Assembly: GCF_003991975.1 (NCBI RefSeq)
Contig: NZ_CP029822.1
Coordinates: 3,249,648-3,313,647 of the forward strand
Direction of reading: 5' to 3'
Length of the DNA stretch: 64,000 nucleotides
DNA from: Entomomonas moraniae
GTDB lineage: Bacteria; Pseudomonadota; Gammaproteobacteria; Pseudomonadales; Pseudomonadaceae
A model generated the notes under the pieces. That model searched no databases. It was given only the letters and a program-made list of their open reading frames with translations, and was not told the origin of the DNA. This document shows positions 10,046-18,898 of this stretch, piece by piece. Position numbers and translations under genes: made by a program. Every line of letters starts with the position of its first letter. Positions within the stretch are counted from its first letter, which is position 1.

Positions 10046-11374
10046 ATGTTATCACTACGTAAGCTATTGGTAGCGGCATTTTTATTGATGCTTGTTACAC
10101 CCTTTTCTTTTGCTCAAGAAGTGTCTAAGTTAGACAGTGGCGATACAGCTTGGATGCTCATTTCGACAGTGCTTGTGCTCTTTATGACCATTCCGGGACT
10201 TGTTCTTTTTTATGGCGGGATGGTACGCTCAAAAAATATTTTATCTATTGCTATGCAATGCTTTGCTATTACCGGGCTAGTGACCATTTTGTGGTTTGTT
10301 TACGGCTATAGTTTGGCCTTTAGTACCACAGGAATGTCTGAGGGGGTTATTAATTTACATTCCTTTATTGGCAATGTAGACAACTTATTTTTGAATCAAT
10401 TAACGCGTGACAGTTTAACAGGAACTTACCCTGAGACCGTTTGGATTATTTTTCAGCTCACCTTTGCTATTCTAGCACCAGCACTTATTGTCGGTGCTTT
10501 TGCTGAGCGTATGAAGTTTTCTTCAATGCTTGTGTTTATGGGTGTTTGGTTCACCTTAGTGTATATTCCTATTGCTCATATGGTTTGGGGAGGCGAGAGT
10601 GCACTCATGCATAGTTGGGGAGTATTAGATTTTGCTGGGGGAACGGTTGTCCATATCAATTCAGGTGTTGCTGGGTTGGTTGCTTGTTTGATGTTAGGTA
10701 AACGTAAAGGCTACCCCTCTCAATCTATGGCTCCTCACAATTTACCCTTTACTCTTGTTGGTACCGCCATGTTGTGGGTGGGATGGTTTGGCTTTAATGC
10801 AGGGTCAGCTGGTGCGGCCAACGGTTCGGCTGGTATGGCAATGTTAGTTACCCAAATGGCTACAGCGGCAGCGGCTTTATCATGGATGTTTTGTGAGTGG
10901 ATGACGCATGGTAAGCCAAGTGCATTGGGTATCGCTTCGGGGGCTGTTGCAGGCTTAGTTGCAGTGACTCCTGCAGCAGGGAGCTGTGGTCCTGCGGGAG
11001 CTTTAGTTATTGGTCTTATTTCAGGTATTATCTGTTTCTTTTCAGCTACAACATTAAAACATAAGCTTGGTTATGATGACTCGTTAGATGCATTTGGTAT
11101 TCATGGTGTGGGTGGTATTGTCGGTGCTATTTTAACAGGTCTTTTTGCTGCACCGTTCTTAGGTGGTGCAGGGCTAAGCGATAAAGTAACGGGTGTGTTT
11201 GACCAAGTATGGGTACAAGTCTTAAGTGTATTGTTAACGATTGCTTACACGGCTATTGCAACCTTTATTATTTTGTTTGTTATTAATAAAGTAATGGGGC
11301 TACGTGTTTCAGAAGAAAGTGAGCTAATTGGGTTGGATCTTTCTTGCCATGAAGAGCGTGCTTATAATTTCTAA
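10046..11374 (+). CDS. amtB: Ammonium channel AmtB
   Basis: A 442-residue membrane channel with a cleavable signal peptide (SFA at residues 21-23), as in E. coli AmtB, followed by about eleven membrane spans. The pore histidines are in IPIAHMVWGG (His178) and FGIHGVGG. The conserved aspartate and glycine-rich AGGTVVHI segment follow. It passes ammonia into the cell after ammonium deprotonation and is gated by GlnK, encoded 26 bases upstream. TGTAGGAG precedes the start. Confidence 0.96.
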   Translation: MLSLRKLLVAAFLLMLVTPFSFAQEVSKLDSGDTAWMLISTVLVLFMTIPGLVLFYGGMVRSKNILSIAMQCFAITGLVTILWFVYGYSLAFSTTGMSEGVINLHSFIGNVDNLFLNQLTRDSLTGTYPETVWIIFQLTFAILAPALIVGAFAERMKFSSMLVFMGVWFTLVYIPIAHMVWGGESALMHSWGVLDFAGGTVVHINSGVAGLVACLMLGKRKGYPSQSMAPHNLPFTLVGTAMLWVGWFGFNAGSAGAANGSAGMAMLVTQMATAAAALSWMFCEWMTHGKPSALGIASGAVAGLVAVTPAAGSCGPAGALVIGLISGIICFFSATTLKHKLGYDDSLDAFGIHGVGGIVGAILTGLFAAPFLGGAGLSDKVTGVFDQVWVQVLSVLLTIAYTAIATFIILFVINKVMGLRVSEESELIGLDLSCHEERAYNF

Positions 11375-11393
11375 CGTATTAAATATAGATAAG

Positions 11394-11427
11394 GAAATAC
11401 CCGATAGTTTATTGGGTATTTCTTTAT
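11394..11427 (+). terminator. Terminator of the glnK-amtB operon
   Basis: GAAATACCC (11394-11402) pairs with GGGTATTTC (11414-11422), followed by TTTAT. It separates amtB from the acidic-protein gene, which therefore needs its own promoter. Confidence 0.75.
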
Positions 11428-11517
11428 ACGATAGAATAATAAATTGTTATTGAAATACTCTAAATAGCTTTATATCATTAGCGTTTTATACATGTTACAT
11501 ATGCCATTGGAGCCTTT

Positions 11518-11799
11518 ATGATTGATGATGAAGATTTAGAACAAGAAGAATTAGATGATGCAGAAGATCAGGAGGATGTAACTGCTTATAATGGTCCAGA
11601 TAGAGATGAACCAGAAGATGTAAATGAGTTAGATGAACTACCTAAAGAAGGTAAAAAAATAAGTAAGCCTTCTCTTGACGAGGAAGAGTTGCCTAATATT
11701 GAGGCAAAACAAAAAGATCGTGATGCTTTAGAGCTTGCGATGAAAGAGTTTCTTGCGAAGGGAGGTAAGATCGAAACGTTAGAGTCATCCAATGACTAA
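11518..11799 (+). CDS. SutA-like acidic RNA-polymerase-binding regulator
   Basis: A 93-residue protein. The first 55 residues are extremely acidic (runs of D and E) and probably disordered. They are followed by the conserved-looking block LPNIEAKQKDRDALELAMKE and then FLAKGGKIETL. This layout matches SutA of Pseudomonas, a small factor that binds the RNA polymerase beta subunit and adjusts transcription during slow growth. As I recall, sutA also lies close to glnK-amtB in Pseudomonas. The Pseudomonas protein has a longer C-terminal tail, and here the chain stops soon after GGKIETL. The name rests on pattern and position and was not checked by alignment. Confidence 0.6.
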   Translation: MIDDEDLEQEELDDAEDQEDVTAYNGPDRDEPEDVNELDELPKEGKKISKPSLDEEELPNIEAKQKDRDALELAMKEFLAKGGKIETLESSND

Positions 11800-11807
11800 C
11801 GTGAATG

Positions 11808-11838
11808 TTGAGTTGCGTTAAGAAAAAACGCAACTCAA
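11808..11838. terminator. Hairpin between convergent genes
   Basis: A 12-bp perfect stem, TTGAGTTGCGTT (11808-11819) with AACGCAACTCAA (11827-11838), lies between the acidic-protein gene and rpiA. There is no clear T run on either side, so it may act as a weak bidirectional terminator or as protection of 3' ends. Confidence 0.45.
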
Positions 11839-11848
11839 GCTATCTCTG

Positions 11849-12523
11849 TTACTGAGTTAACAACTCAATACCTTTCTCTTTTTTTGCTAAGAACACTAAA
11901 TCAGCACGTCTTTTAGCAAAAAGACCATTACATACAACACCTGTAATATTATTTATCTTTTCTTCTAATGCGTGTGGATTTGTAATAGATAAATGGTGAA
12001 TATCAAGAATAATATTACCATTATCTGTGACAAACCCTTCTCGATAAATAGGGTCACCACCAAGTTTAACAATTTCTCTCGCAACATAGCTACGCGCCAT
12101 AGGAATGACTTCAACAGGGAGAGGAAAATTGCCTAAACCACTGACCATCTTGCTTTCATCGGCAATACAAATGAAGGTTTTAGCCACAGCAGCGATAATC
12201 TTTTCACGGGTTAGAGCACCGCCACCCCCTTTAATCAATTCAAGGTACTTGTTGAGTTCATCAGCACCATCAATATAGAAGTCCATTTCAGAAACACTGT
12301 TTAGGTCGTAAACTGGAATACCATGCTTTTTTAAGCGAGTAGCGGTTGCTTCAGAGCTTGCAACAGCACCGTCAAAATCCATTCGGTATTCTGCTAGTAA
12401 ATCTATAAAGTAGTTAATGGTTGAACCGGTACCAATACCAATCACCATTTTGCCATCAAGTTTTTGTAATAAGTATGTGAGGGCAGCTTTTGCTGCAGCA
12501 TGCTTTAATTCATCTTGTGTCAT
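11849..12523 (-). CDS. rpiA: Ribose-5-phosphate isomerase A
   Basis: A 224-residue protein with the RpiA landmarks: GIGTGST phosphate loop, DGADE with the catalytic aspartates, and the [10 protein letters not shown] segment containing the general base glutamate. It interconverts ribose-5-phosphate and ribulose-5-phosphate in the pentose phosphate pathway. Length is normal for the family. It stands as a single gene with a hairpin at its 3' side. Confidence 0.97.
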   Translation of the reverse strand: MTQDELKHAAAKAALTYLLQKLDGKMVIGIGTGSTINYFIDLLAEYRMDFDGAVASSEATATRLKKHGIPVYDLNSVSEMDFYIDGADELNKYLELIKGGGGALTREKIIAAVAKTFICIADESKMVSGLGNFPLPVEVIPMARSYVAREIVKLGGDPIYREGFVTDNGNIILDIHHLSITNPHALEEKINNITGVVCNGLFAKRRADLVFLAKKEKGIELLTQ

Positions 12524-12709
12524 GGGAGTTTTCCAATCTATGAGATTTTTAATATAGTATAACAGATATTATTTAGTTTATTGCGCGGTAAGAAGTTAAT
12601 AATAAGTATATAGGAAATAGCCAATTTGCTAAATAACAAATTATTTAGGGTAAAAAGATGATGTGATTGTTATACTAAGTGTAAAATTTAGTCATGAGTT
12701 AAATCGTTA

Positions 12710-13216
12710 ATGTTACCTTTATCAATTATTGTCGCGCTAGGTGATAACCATGTTATTGGTTGTAATAACCAACTCCCTTGGCATTTGCCTGCTGATTTAA
12801 AGCATTTTAAGGCATTAACAACCGGTAAACCTGTGGTCATGGGGCGAAAAACTTGGGAATCTTTAGGGCGCCCTTTACCAAACCGCTTAAATATTGTTGT
12901 TACACATCAAGCTGATTTCTCAGCCACGGGGGCAGAAGTTTTTTTATGTTTAGAGGCCGCCTTACAAAGGGCAAATGATTGGGCGATAGCGCAACAACAG
13001 CAAGAGATTATGTTAATTGGTGGTGCTCAACTTTACAAACATGCCATGGCTGAGGCATTAGTAGATAACCTATATATCACACGGGTGCATTTATCACCTG
13101 AGGGCGATGCATGGTTTCCTGAATGGGATACTTCTGTTTGGGTTAAAACGAGTTCGCAAGACTTTCCTGCAGAAGACGGTAAGCCAAGTTATACAATTGA
13201 AACGTGGGAAAAATAG
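12710..13216 (+). CDS. folA: Dihydrofolate reductase
   Basis: A 168-residue chromosomal DHFR. It shows the N-terminal strand IIVALGDNHVIG, the LPWHLPADLKHF segment with the catalytic acid (Asp29), and MGRKTWESLGRPLPNR for NADPH binding. It reduces dihydrofolate to tetrahydrofolate. No strong ribosome site is visible before ATG; GAGTT lies about nine bases upstream. Single gene, ending in a palindromic terminator. Confidence 0.96.
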   Translation: MLPLSIIVALGDNHVIGCNNQLPWHLPADLKHFKALTTGKPVVMGRKTWESLGRPLPNRLNIVVTHQADFSATGAEVFLCLEAALQRANDWAIAQQQQEIMLIGGAQLYKHAMAEALVDNLYITRVHLSPEGDAWFPEWDTSVWVKTSSQDFPAEDGKPSYTIETWEK

Positions 13217-13230
13217 ACAAAGTAGATTTA

Positions 13231-13256
13231 TATAAGGCTATTTAAATAGCCTTATA
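13231..13256. terminator. Bidirectional terminator folA / DUF934
   Basis: A 26-base perfect palindrome (13231-13256, core AAGGCTATTTAAATAGCCTT) lies between convergent genes, with a T-rich run on the plus side. Confidence 0.7.
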
Positions 13257-13261
13257 TATTT

Positions 13262-13753
13262 TTAGCGGCGTTTAAATAAAGGAAGTGGTTGTACTACAGC
13301 TGCTTGGTAGGTTTCGCTAAAGTCATTTAAACCAAGAAGTGCATTGTTAATATCTTTCCCTTGTTTGATCACGAAAGAGTTAAAACCACAGCGGTGCATA
13401 GCAAATAACTGATCTTTTAATACATCACCAATTGCCCTGATTTCACCTTGATAGTGGTAACGCTCACGTAGAATACGTGCACTAGAGTAGTGCCGACCAT
13501 CAGTAAAGCTAGGAAATTCTAGTGCGATCAGCGGAATTGCTGTCACGTTTTTAGCAATGCTTTCTATTTCCTCCGCAGAGTTAAGCCATACCCCCGTTTT
13601 TTCTTGGCGATTTTCTAATTGGCTTTTATTTTCTAGCCATAGAGATAAAGGCAAAATAACATTGTCTTGCGCAGAAATATCGTCAAGAGTAGTTTCTATT
13701 GACAATAGTTGCCAGTTATCATTAACGACCTGAGCATCTTTAATTATTTGCAT
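13262..13753 (-). CDS. DUF934 protein associated with sulfite reductase
   Basis: A 163-residue protein when started at ATG 13753, which is preceded at good spacing by AAGGAG. Two upstream methionines in frame are less suitable: the ATG only six bases upstream is too close to that ribosome site. The C-terminal half carries the family block FPSFTDGRHYSSARILRER and then GDVLKDQLFAMHRCGFNSF. DUF934 proteins are almost always encoded next to the hemoprotein sulfite reductase of Pseudomonas type and are thought to help it, perhaps as an electron-transfer or assembly partner. The start lies 14 bases inside the end of cysI, so the two are translationally coupled. Confidence 0.88.
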   Translation of the reverse strand: MQIIKDAQVVNDNWQLLSIETTLDDISAQDNVILPLSLWLENKSQLENRQEKTGVWLNSAEEIESIAKNVTAIPLIALEFPSFTDGRHYSSARILRERYHYQGEIRAIGDVLKDQLFAMHRCGFNSFVIKQGKDINNALLGLNDFSETYQAAVVQPLPLFKRR

Positions 13754-15386
13754 AAACATGCTCCTTAAAAGGTTCCATTCCCATGCGTTGATATGTATCG
13801 ATAAAGCGCTCATCAGCATGACGGTTGTTCAAATAGAATTGAATAATCTTTTCTATCACGTCGGCTACGTCTTCTTGTGCAAAGGAAGGGCCTAATACAT
13901 TTCCTAACACTGTATGATAGCCTGTATTGCCCCCTAAGGACACTTGATAGAACTCTTCTCCTTTTTTATCAACTCCAAGTATTCCAATGTGACCAATATG
14001 GTGATGTGAACAGGCATTCATACAGCCTGAGATATTAAGGTCTAGCTCACCAATATCAAATAAATAATCTAAGTCATCAAAGCGGCGTTGTATAGACTCT
14101 GCTACAGGTATTGATTTGGCATTAGCCAAAGAACAGAAGTCGCCACCAGGGCAAGATATAATATTGGTTAATAAGCCAATATTAGGTGTTGCAAAGTTTA
14201 GTTCTTTGAGCTTTTGCCATAGCTCAAAAAGCTTTGCTTGTTCAATATCAGCCAGTACCATATTCTGTTGGTGAGTTGTTCTTACTTCCCCAAAGCTGTA
14301 TTGGTCAGCTAAATCGGCCACTGCATCAAGTTGTTTGTCACTGATGTCGCCGGGCGGTGTAGCCGTGGCCTTTAAAGAGAGTGTGACGGCTACGTAACCA
14401 GGTTGCTTATGTGCTTGGGTGTTTTGTTTGCGCCAACGGGCAAATCCTGGATATTGTTGCTCTATGTCTGAAAAATCAATATCGGTTAGTTGTTTATAGT
14501 TGGGAGCTATAAAATTAGCGTGAATACGGTTGACCTCTGTCTCTGTTAAGGTCATTGGGCCATTTTTAGAGTGAACCCATTCATCAGCAACTTTCTTTGC
14601 GAACACTTCGGGTGTTAATGCTTTAACTAAAATTTTAATACGTGCTTTGTATTTATTATCTCGGCGGCCATAGCGATTATAGACACGAATAATAGCTTCT
14701 AGGTAGGTTAATAGATGTTGCCAAGGCAAAAACTCATTAATTAATGAACCGATAATAGGTGTACGGCCTAGCCCACCGCCTACGTAAACTTTAAAGCCAA
14801 GTTCATTATTTTGGCGGACGACTTCAAGGCCTATATCATGAACCTCGATGATGGCACGGTCCTGTTTTGCACCATTAACCGCAATTTTAAACTTACGTGG
14901 TAGGTGGTGAAACTCTGGGTGAAGTGTCGACCATTGGCGAATAATTTCACACCAAGGGCGAGGGTCTATCGCCTCGTCACGAGTAACCCCTGCAAATTGA
15001 TCTGTTGTTGTATTACGGATACAGTTGCCGCTGGTTTGGATCGCGTGCATTTGTACAGTCGCTAATTCGGCTAGAATATCTGGTATAGATTCGAGTTCAC
15101 ACCAATTAAACTGAATGTTCTGTCTTGTTGAAACATGTGCATAACCTTTATCATAATTACGTGCAATATTTGCTAATTTACGCAATTGTTTTGATGATAA
15201 AAGCCCATACGGAACTGCTATACGTAGCATAGGTGCATAGCGTTGAATATAGACGCCATTTTGTAAACGCAGTGGTCTATACTCATCCTCAGTAAGTTCT
15301 CCTGCTAAATAGCGATTTGTTTGATCGCGAAATTGTTTTACACGGTCATCTACAATTTTTTGATCATATTTATCATAAGTATACAT
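13740..15386 (-). CDS. cysI: Sulfite reductase (siroheme, 4Fe-4S hemoprotein)
   Basis: A 548-residue siroheme reductase of the nitrite/sulfite family. The two cysteine motifs for the coupled siroheme and 4Fe-4S centre are visible as SCPGGDFC (C-x5-C) and SGCMNAC (C-x3-C). Family strands such as STRQNIQFNW, near the N-terminus, bind siroheme. It reduces sulfite to sulfide for cysteine synthesis, in the Pseudomonas-type arrangement with a DUF934 gene directly downstream (14-base overlap). No CysJ flavoprotein is adjacent, so the electron donor is probably ferredoxin or is encoded elsewhere. Confidence 0.93.
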   Translation of the reverse strand: MYTYDKYDQKIVDDRVKQFRDQTNRYLAGELTEDEYRPLRLQNGVYIQRYAPMLRIAVPYGLLSSKQLRKLANIARNYDKGYAHVSTRQNIQFNWCELESIPDILAELATVQMHAIQTSGNCIRNTTTDQFAGVTRDEAIDPRPWCEIIRQWSTLHPEFHHLPRKFKIAVNGAKQDRAIIEVHDIGLEVVRQNNELGFKVYVGGGLGRTPIIGSLINEFLPWQHLLTYLEAIIRVYNRYGRRDNKYKARIKILVKALTPEVFAKKVADEWVHSKNGPMTLTETEVNRIHANFIAPNYKQLTDIDFSDIEQQYPGFARWRKQNTQAHKQPGYVAVTLSLKATATPPGDISDKQLDAVADLADQYSFGEVRTTHQQNMVLADIEQAKLFELWQKLKELNFATPNIGLLTNIISCPGGDFCSLANAKSIPVAESIQRRFDDLDYLFDIGELDLNISGCMNACSHHHIGHIGILGVDKKGEEFYQVSLGGNTGYHTVLGNVLGPSFAQEDVADVIEKIIQFYLNNRHADERFIDTYQRMGMEPFKEHVYANN

Positions 15387-15742
15387 TTAAAGTCCAATAA
15401 AAGCTGAGCAACGGTTTGACTCTGGCTAATAATGATTGCAGAAGCCTATTTAAAAAAATTATTGTTTATGTAAAGACAAGATATCAGTTTCTGATTATGC
15501 TTAAAAGTTCTATTTATTCATAAAGAAATAGCTTTATGGAATAAAAAATAATAATTTCTCCGTCTATTTAAAAGTTTTTATACATTTAGTCCAGTATTAT
15601 GTGTGAAAAAAGATCAATTATTAACGTACGATGAGAAAAAGTATAAAAAAATTGACTTGTACCCATTAGAAGCTGGTCAGTCTATACTAAAATAAGTAAT
15701 ATACTGTAATAAATTGAATAGAGGTTAGGGGGGAATTTAACT
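15387..15742. other. Gene-free stretch upstream of cysI and the porin
   Basis: This A+T-rich region lies between divergent genes. I find no open frame with a ribosome site longer than about a dozen codons and no RNA gene. It should hold the cysI promoter on the minus strand, but no convincing -35/-10 pair or CysB site could be pinned down by eye. Confidence 0.5.
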
Positions 15743-15798
15743 TTGACATATTAATGTTTCCAATAATATTAATATGATATCTCATACATAGGTATGAG
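15743..15798 (+). promoter_or_regulatory. Promoter and two inverted repeats upstream of the OprD-like porin
   Basis: A TTGACA -35 box (15743-15748) is followed by A+T-rich -10 candidates at 15764-15772 (TAATAT or TATTAA, spacing 15-18). An inverted repeat CATATTAAT-N12-ATTAATATG (15747-15755 and 15768-15776) covers this promoter almost exactly, as an operator would. A second repeat, CTCATAC-N4-GTATGAG (15781-15798), follows immediately. Together they suggest regulated porin expression; the regulator is unknown. Confidence 0.45.
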
Positions 15799-15875
15799 AG
15801 CGTTAAAGAAATGTTACAAAAGTGTATTATACTATAACTACATATGTGCCAAGCCAACACTTAGGATATCGATTT

Positions 15876-17264
15876 ATGAGAAAATTGCTGATATTAACTG
15901 CCACTTGTACCTCAACGCTTTGCCTACCCTTTAATGCTACTGCTCAAGAACATGGGTTCTTAGAAGATAGTAAACTAACTATTACAGCCAAAAATTATTA
16001 TATTAATACTGATAATAGAGAGCATCAAAATAGCTCTGGACAATTGCGGGAGTGGGGGCAAGGATTTATTTTTGATTATAAATCAGGTTTTACTCAAGGC
16101 ACAGTAGGGTTTGGTGTTGATGCTATAGGGATGATAGGTTATCGTTTAGATTCTGGTGGTCGTTCAGGAAAAGCAGGTATTGACCGTAACCCAGGAACAT
16201 TATTCCCATTAAAGCGTAATGGTAAAGCTGAGAGTAGCTTTGGTAGCTTTGGTGCGGCAGCTAAAGTTCGTGTCTCAAAAACAGAAGCAAAGTATGGTAC
16301 TTTCATTCCTAATATGCCAGTGATTGTTGCGAATAATGGTCGTTTACTACCTCAAACATTTGATGGTGGAATGATTACTTCAAACGAATTTAAAGACTTT
16401 ACGTTTTTAGGTGGTAAGTTAGAGCATGCTAAAGGCCGTGCTTCAACTAATCAGCAATCATTATCAGTTTCCGGTGCAGGAAAGGGCGTAGCATCAAATA
16501 AGTTTTATTTTGGTGGTGTTGAATACACCCCTTCAGTTGTTAAAGATTTAAAATTGAGTTATTACTATGGTGGTTTGAAAGAGTTTTACAATCAACATTT
16601 CTTAGGATTAAACCACAAACTTGCTTTACCTGTTGGGTCATTAACTACTGATGTACGTTATTTTTATAGTGATTCAAATGGTAAGAATGGTAAAGCTTCT
16701 GGCCGTGCAGAAGGTTATCGTATTAAAGGCTATAATAATAAGGGTGAAGTGGATAACCAAACATGGAGTTTAGCTTTAACCTATAAACTAGATGGGCACA
16801 GTTTGACAGCTGGTTATCAAAGTCTTTCTGGTAATAGCCAGCTTCCTTACTTAGATCAAGGATCTGCTTGGTCGGGTGCGGGTGGTTCTACTGCCTATGT
16901 TTGGACTGATAGCCTTGTTGGAAAGTTTGTTAATGCGGGTGAGCGTACTTGGTTTGCTCAGTATGCATTTAATTTTGCTGATATTGGTGTTCCTGGATTG
17001 ACAGCTAGTATTAAGTATTTGAAAGGTAGCAATCTTCATAAAGTTAATAGCAGCAGTATTACACCGATTAACAGTAAAAGAACAACTGAGTGGGAACGTG
17101 ATATTCAGTTAGCTTATAAAATCCAATCAGGTCCTTTAAAGAACTTAGAATTTGCATGGAAAAATGGTATGTTCCGTTCTGGGGCTGATAACAATATGGA
17201 TGATAATCGTTTAATCGCAACTTATACTATTGATTTTGATTTAGGTAAATATCTTAAACCATAG
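15876..17264 (+). CDS. OprD-family outer membrane porin
   Basis: I start the gene at ATG 15876, which gives a 462-residue precursor with a standard signal peptide (MRK, hydrophobic core, cleavage after ATA at about residue 23). The mature protein has the OprD-family opening GFLEDSKLTITAKNYY and alternating beta strands throughout, as for an 18-strand porin. Features include FGFGVDAIGMIGYRLD-like strands, the NMPVIVANNGRLLPQTFDG segment, and GYQSLSG. OprD-type channels take up amino acids, peptides or aromatic acids through the outer membrane of Pseudomonas. The substrate cannot be read from sequence. A possible operator and promoter lie upstream. Confidence 0.88.
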   Translation: MRKLLILTATCTSTLCLPFNATAQEHGFLEDSKLTITAKNYYINTDNREHQNSSGQLREWGQGFIFDYKSGFTQGTVGFGVDAIGMIGYRLDSGGRSGKAGIDRNPGTLFPLKRNGKAESSFGSFGAAAKVRVSKTEAKYGTFIPNMPVIVANNGRLLPQTFDGGMITSNEFKDFTFLGGKLEHAKGRASTNQQSLSVSGAGKGVASNKFYFGGVEYTPSVVKDLKLSYYYGGLKEFYNQHFLGLNHKLALPVGSLTTDVRYFYSDSNGKNGKASGRAEGYRIKGYNNKGEVDNQTWSLALTYKLDGHSLTAGYQSLSGNSQLPYLDQGSAWSGAGGSTAYVWTDSLVGKFVNAGERTWFAQYAFNFADIGVPGLTASIKYLKGSNLHKVNSSSITPINSKRTTEWERDIQLAYKIQSGPLKNLEFAWKNGMFRSGADNNMDDNRLIATYTIDFDLGKYLKP

Positions 17265-17293
17265 AGTCATCACTGGTTATAAACTTGAAGTAT

Positions 17294-17328
17294 AAAAAAG
17301 GCTACATTATATATGTAGCTTTTTTTTA
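17294..17328. terminator. Bidirectional terminator porin / rmuC
   Basis: GCTACAT (17301-17307) pairs with ATGTAGC (17313-17319). It is flanked by an A run on the left and a T8 run on the right, giving a strong terminator on both strands between convergent genes. Confidence 0.85.
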
Positions 17329-17344
17329 TAATGACTAATTGGAC

Positions 17345-18745
17345 TTACTCATTTTTTGAGGCTTCAATACCTAATGCCGCTTTTTCTTGCCATGTCTCAT
17401 TGATTTCATTTTTTACAGTAACACCGAGTTCTACAAAGCCATTAACGAGATTAACCAGATTACCTCGGCCATCAAGTAATTGTCTTTTAGCTTCTTGGTA
17501 AGCATCTTGTGCACTCACTAATCCTTTTTCAATTTTATCCATGCTGTTTAAAAAGGTGCGCAGTTTGTCATAAATTTTACCAGCGGTATTGGCGAGTTCG
17601 AGTGTATTACGGCTTTGATTTTCTAATCGCCATAGTTGTCTAACAATGGTTAGGCAGGCAAGTAGCGTGGTGGGAGTGGCGACTAAGATATTTTTATCAA
17701 TCGCTTTTTGAAAGAGTGTTTCGTCGGTTTTTAATGCGCTCACAAAAGCAGACTCGATAGGAATAAACATGATCACTATTTCGGGAGAGTTAACTTCAGG
17801 TGATTGGTAATAGAATCGTTCAGAAAGTTCTTTAATACGCTCAGTTACTGCTTTGGTATGTTCATTCAGTGCAACGCTTTGAAGTATTTCTGTTTCTGCA
17901 TTGATTGAGCGCGTATAAGCATTAAGTGAAACTTTTGCATCAATAATAAGGTGTTTGTGTTGGGGTAGCTGGATGATAACGTCAGGGACTTGATTATCTC
18001 CCTCAGGTGAATGAATTCTTTTTTGTATATAGTAGTCTTTATTAACTTGTAATCCCGCACGCTCAAGAACATTTTCTAAAATAAGTTCACCCCAGTTACC
18101 TTGCATTTTTTTATCACCTTTTAAAGCTAAGGTGAGGTTCTGAGTTTCTTCGGTGATGTGCTGATTCAACTCTTTTAAATGCCGTAATTCTTGATTTAAA
18201 GTGGCTTTTTGGATAGTTTCATTACGGTGAATTTCTTCGACACGTTGTTTAAAAACAGAGATTTGCTCTCTAAACGGGGTGAGTAGGGATTGTAAAGATT
18301 GCTGGCTTTGTTCATTAAAGCTTTTTCCTTTAGCCTCAAATATTTGGGTAGCAAGCTGTTCGAACTCAAGTTTGAGTTGCTGTTTATTATCATTAAGTAA
18401 TTTCAGTTGTTGTTCGAAATACTCTTCTTTTTGTTTGAGTAGGGTGTTAAGCTCAGTGTTTTGATTACTCAGTTGTATACACTGTAGTTGTGATTGTTCT
18501 AGCTTATTAGCGATTTGTTGGTAGTTATTTTTTAGCTCTGTATTGTACTCTTTAAGTTGATTACCTTGGGTTTTAAAGTTTTCTGCTTGTACGTGGTATT
18601 CTTGCTGTTGTGTTTGTAGTCCCTGTATCTTTAAATGTGCCGAGCACAACTGTTGATATAGGCTATAAATAATAGTGGCTAATAAAACAATAATGATGCT
18701 AACAGCGGCAATACTTAACCAAAGAAGTAACGTAGTATCTATCAT
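17345..18745 (-). CDS. rmuC: DNA recombination protein RmuC
   Basis: A 466-residue protein with one N-terminal membrane span (about residues 7-28), a long glutamine-rich coiled coil (about 30-190), and the RmuC nuclease-like domain (GDKKMQGNWGELILENVLE, then VPDVIIQLP and LIIDAKVSLNAY, matching the D-x-E-x-K type core). RmuC limits inversion and recombination at short repeats, probably by trimming DNA ends. Single gene on the minus strand. Confidence 0.94.
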   Translation of the reverse strand: MIDTTLLLWLSIAAVSIIIVLLATIIYSLYQQLCSAHLKIQGLQTQQQEYHVQAENFKTQGNQLKEYNTELKNNYQQIANKLEQSQLQCIQLSNQNTELNTLLKQKEEYFEQQLKLLNDNKQQLKLEFEQLATQIFEAKGKSFNEQSQQSLQSLLTPFREQISVFKQRVEEIHRNETIQKATLNQELRHLKELNQHITEETQNLTLALKGDKKMQGNWGELILENVLERAGLQVNKDYYIQKRIHSPEGDNQVPDVIIQLPQHKHLIIDAKVSLNAYTRSINAETEILQSVALNEHTKAVTERIKELSERFYYQSPEVNSPEIVIMFIPIESAFVSALKTDETLFQKAIDKNILVATPTTLLACLTIVRQLWRLENQSRNTLELANTAGKIYDKLRTFLNSMDKIEKGLVSAQDAYQEAKRQLLDGRGNLVNLVNGFVELGVTVKNEINETWQEKAALGIEASKNE

Positions 18746-18856
18746 AATAAAAAGAATAATCTGTTATAAAATAATCACTATTGTAATAGAGAAGTCATTC
18801 TAAAAGGGGATTTTGTTTGTAAGGTCTTTTTTTAAGGACAGGGGTTAGTCCGTTAT

Positions 18857-18891
18857 AAAAACAGATTGGCCAGTTAAACCAACCTGTTTTT
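18857..18891 (-). terminator. Terminator of the copper receptor gene
   Basis: On the minus strand the stem AAAAACAG..TTGG pairs with CCAA..CTGTTTTT (18857-18869 with 18879-18891, one mismatch) and ends in a T run, just after the oprC stop codon. Confidence 0.75.
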
Positions 18892-18898
18892 GTATTAT

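Noticed and set aside
15631-15670. Short frame starting MRKSIKK upstream of the porin
   Set aside because: Only twelve codons with no good ribosome site.
15652-15688. TTGACT and TATACT as a promoter before the porin
   Set aside because: The spacing is about 25 bases, too long for sigma-70.
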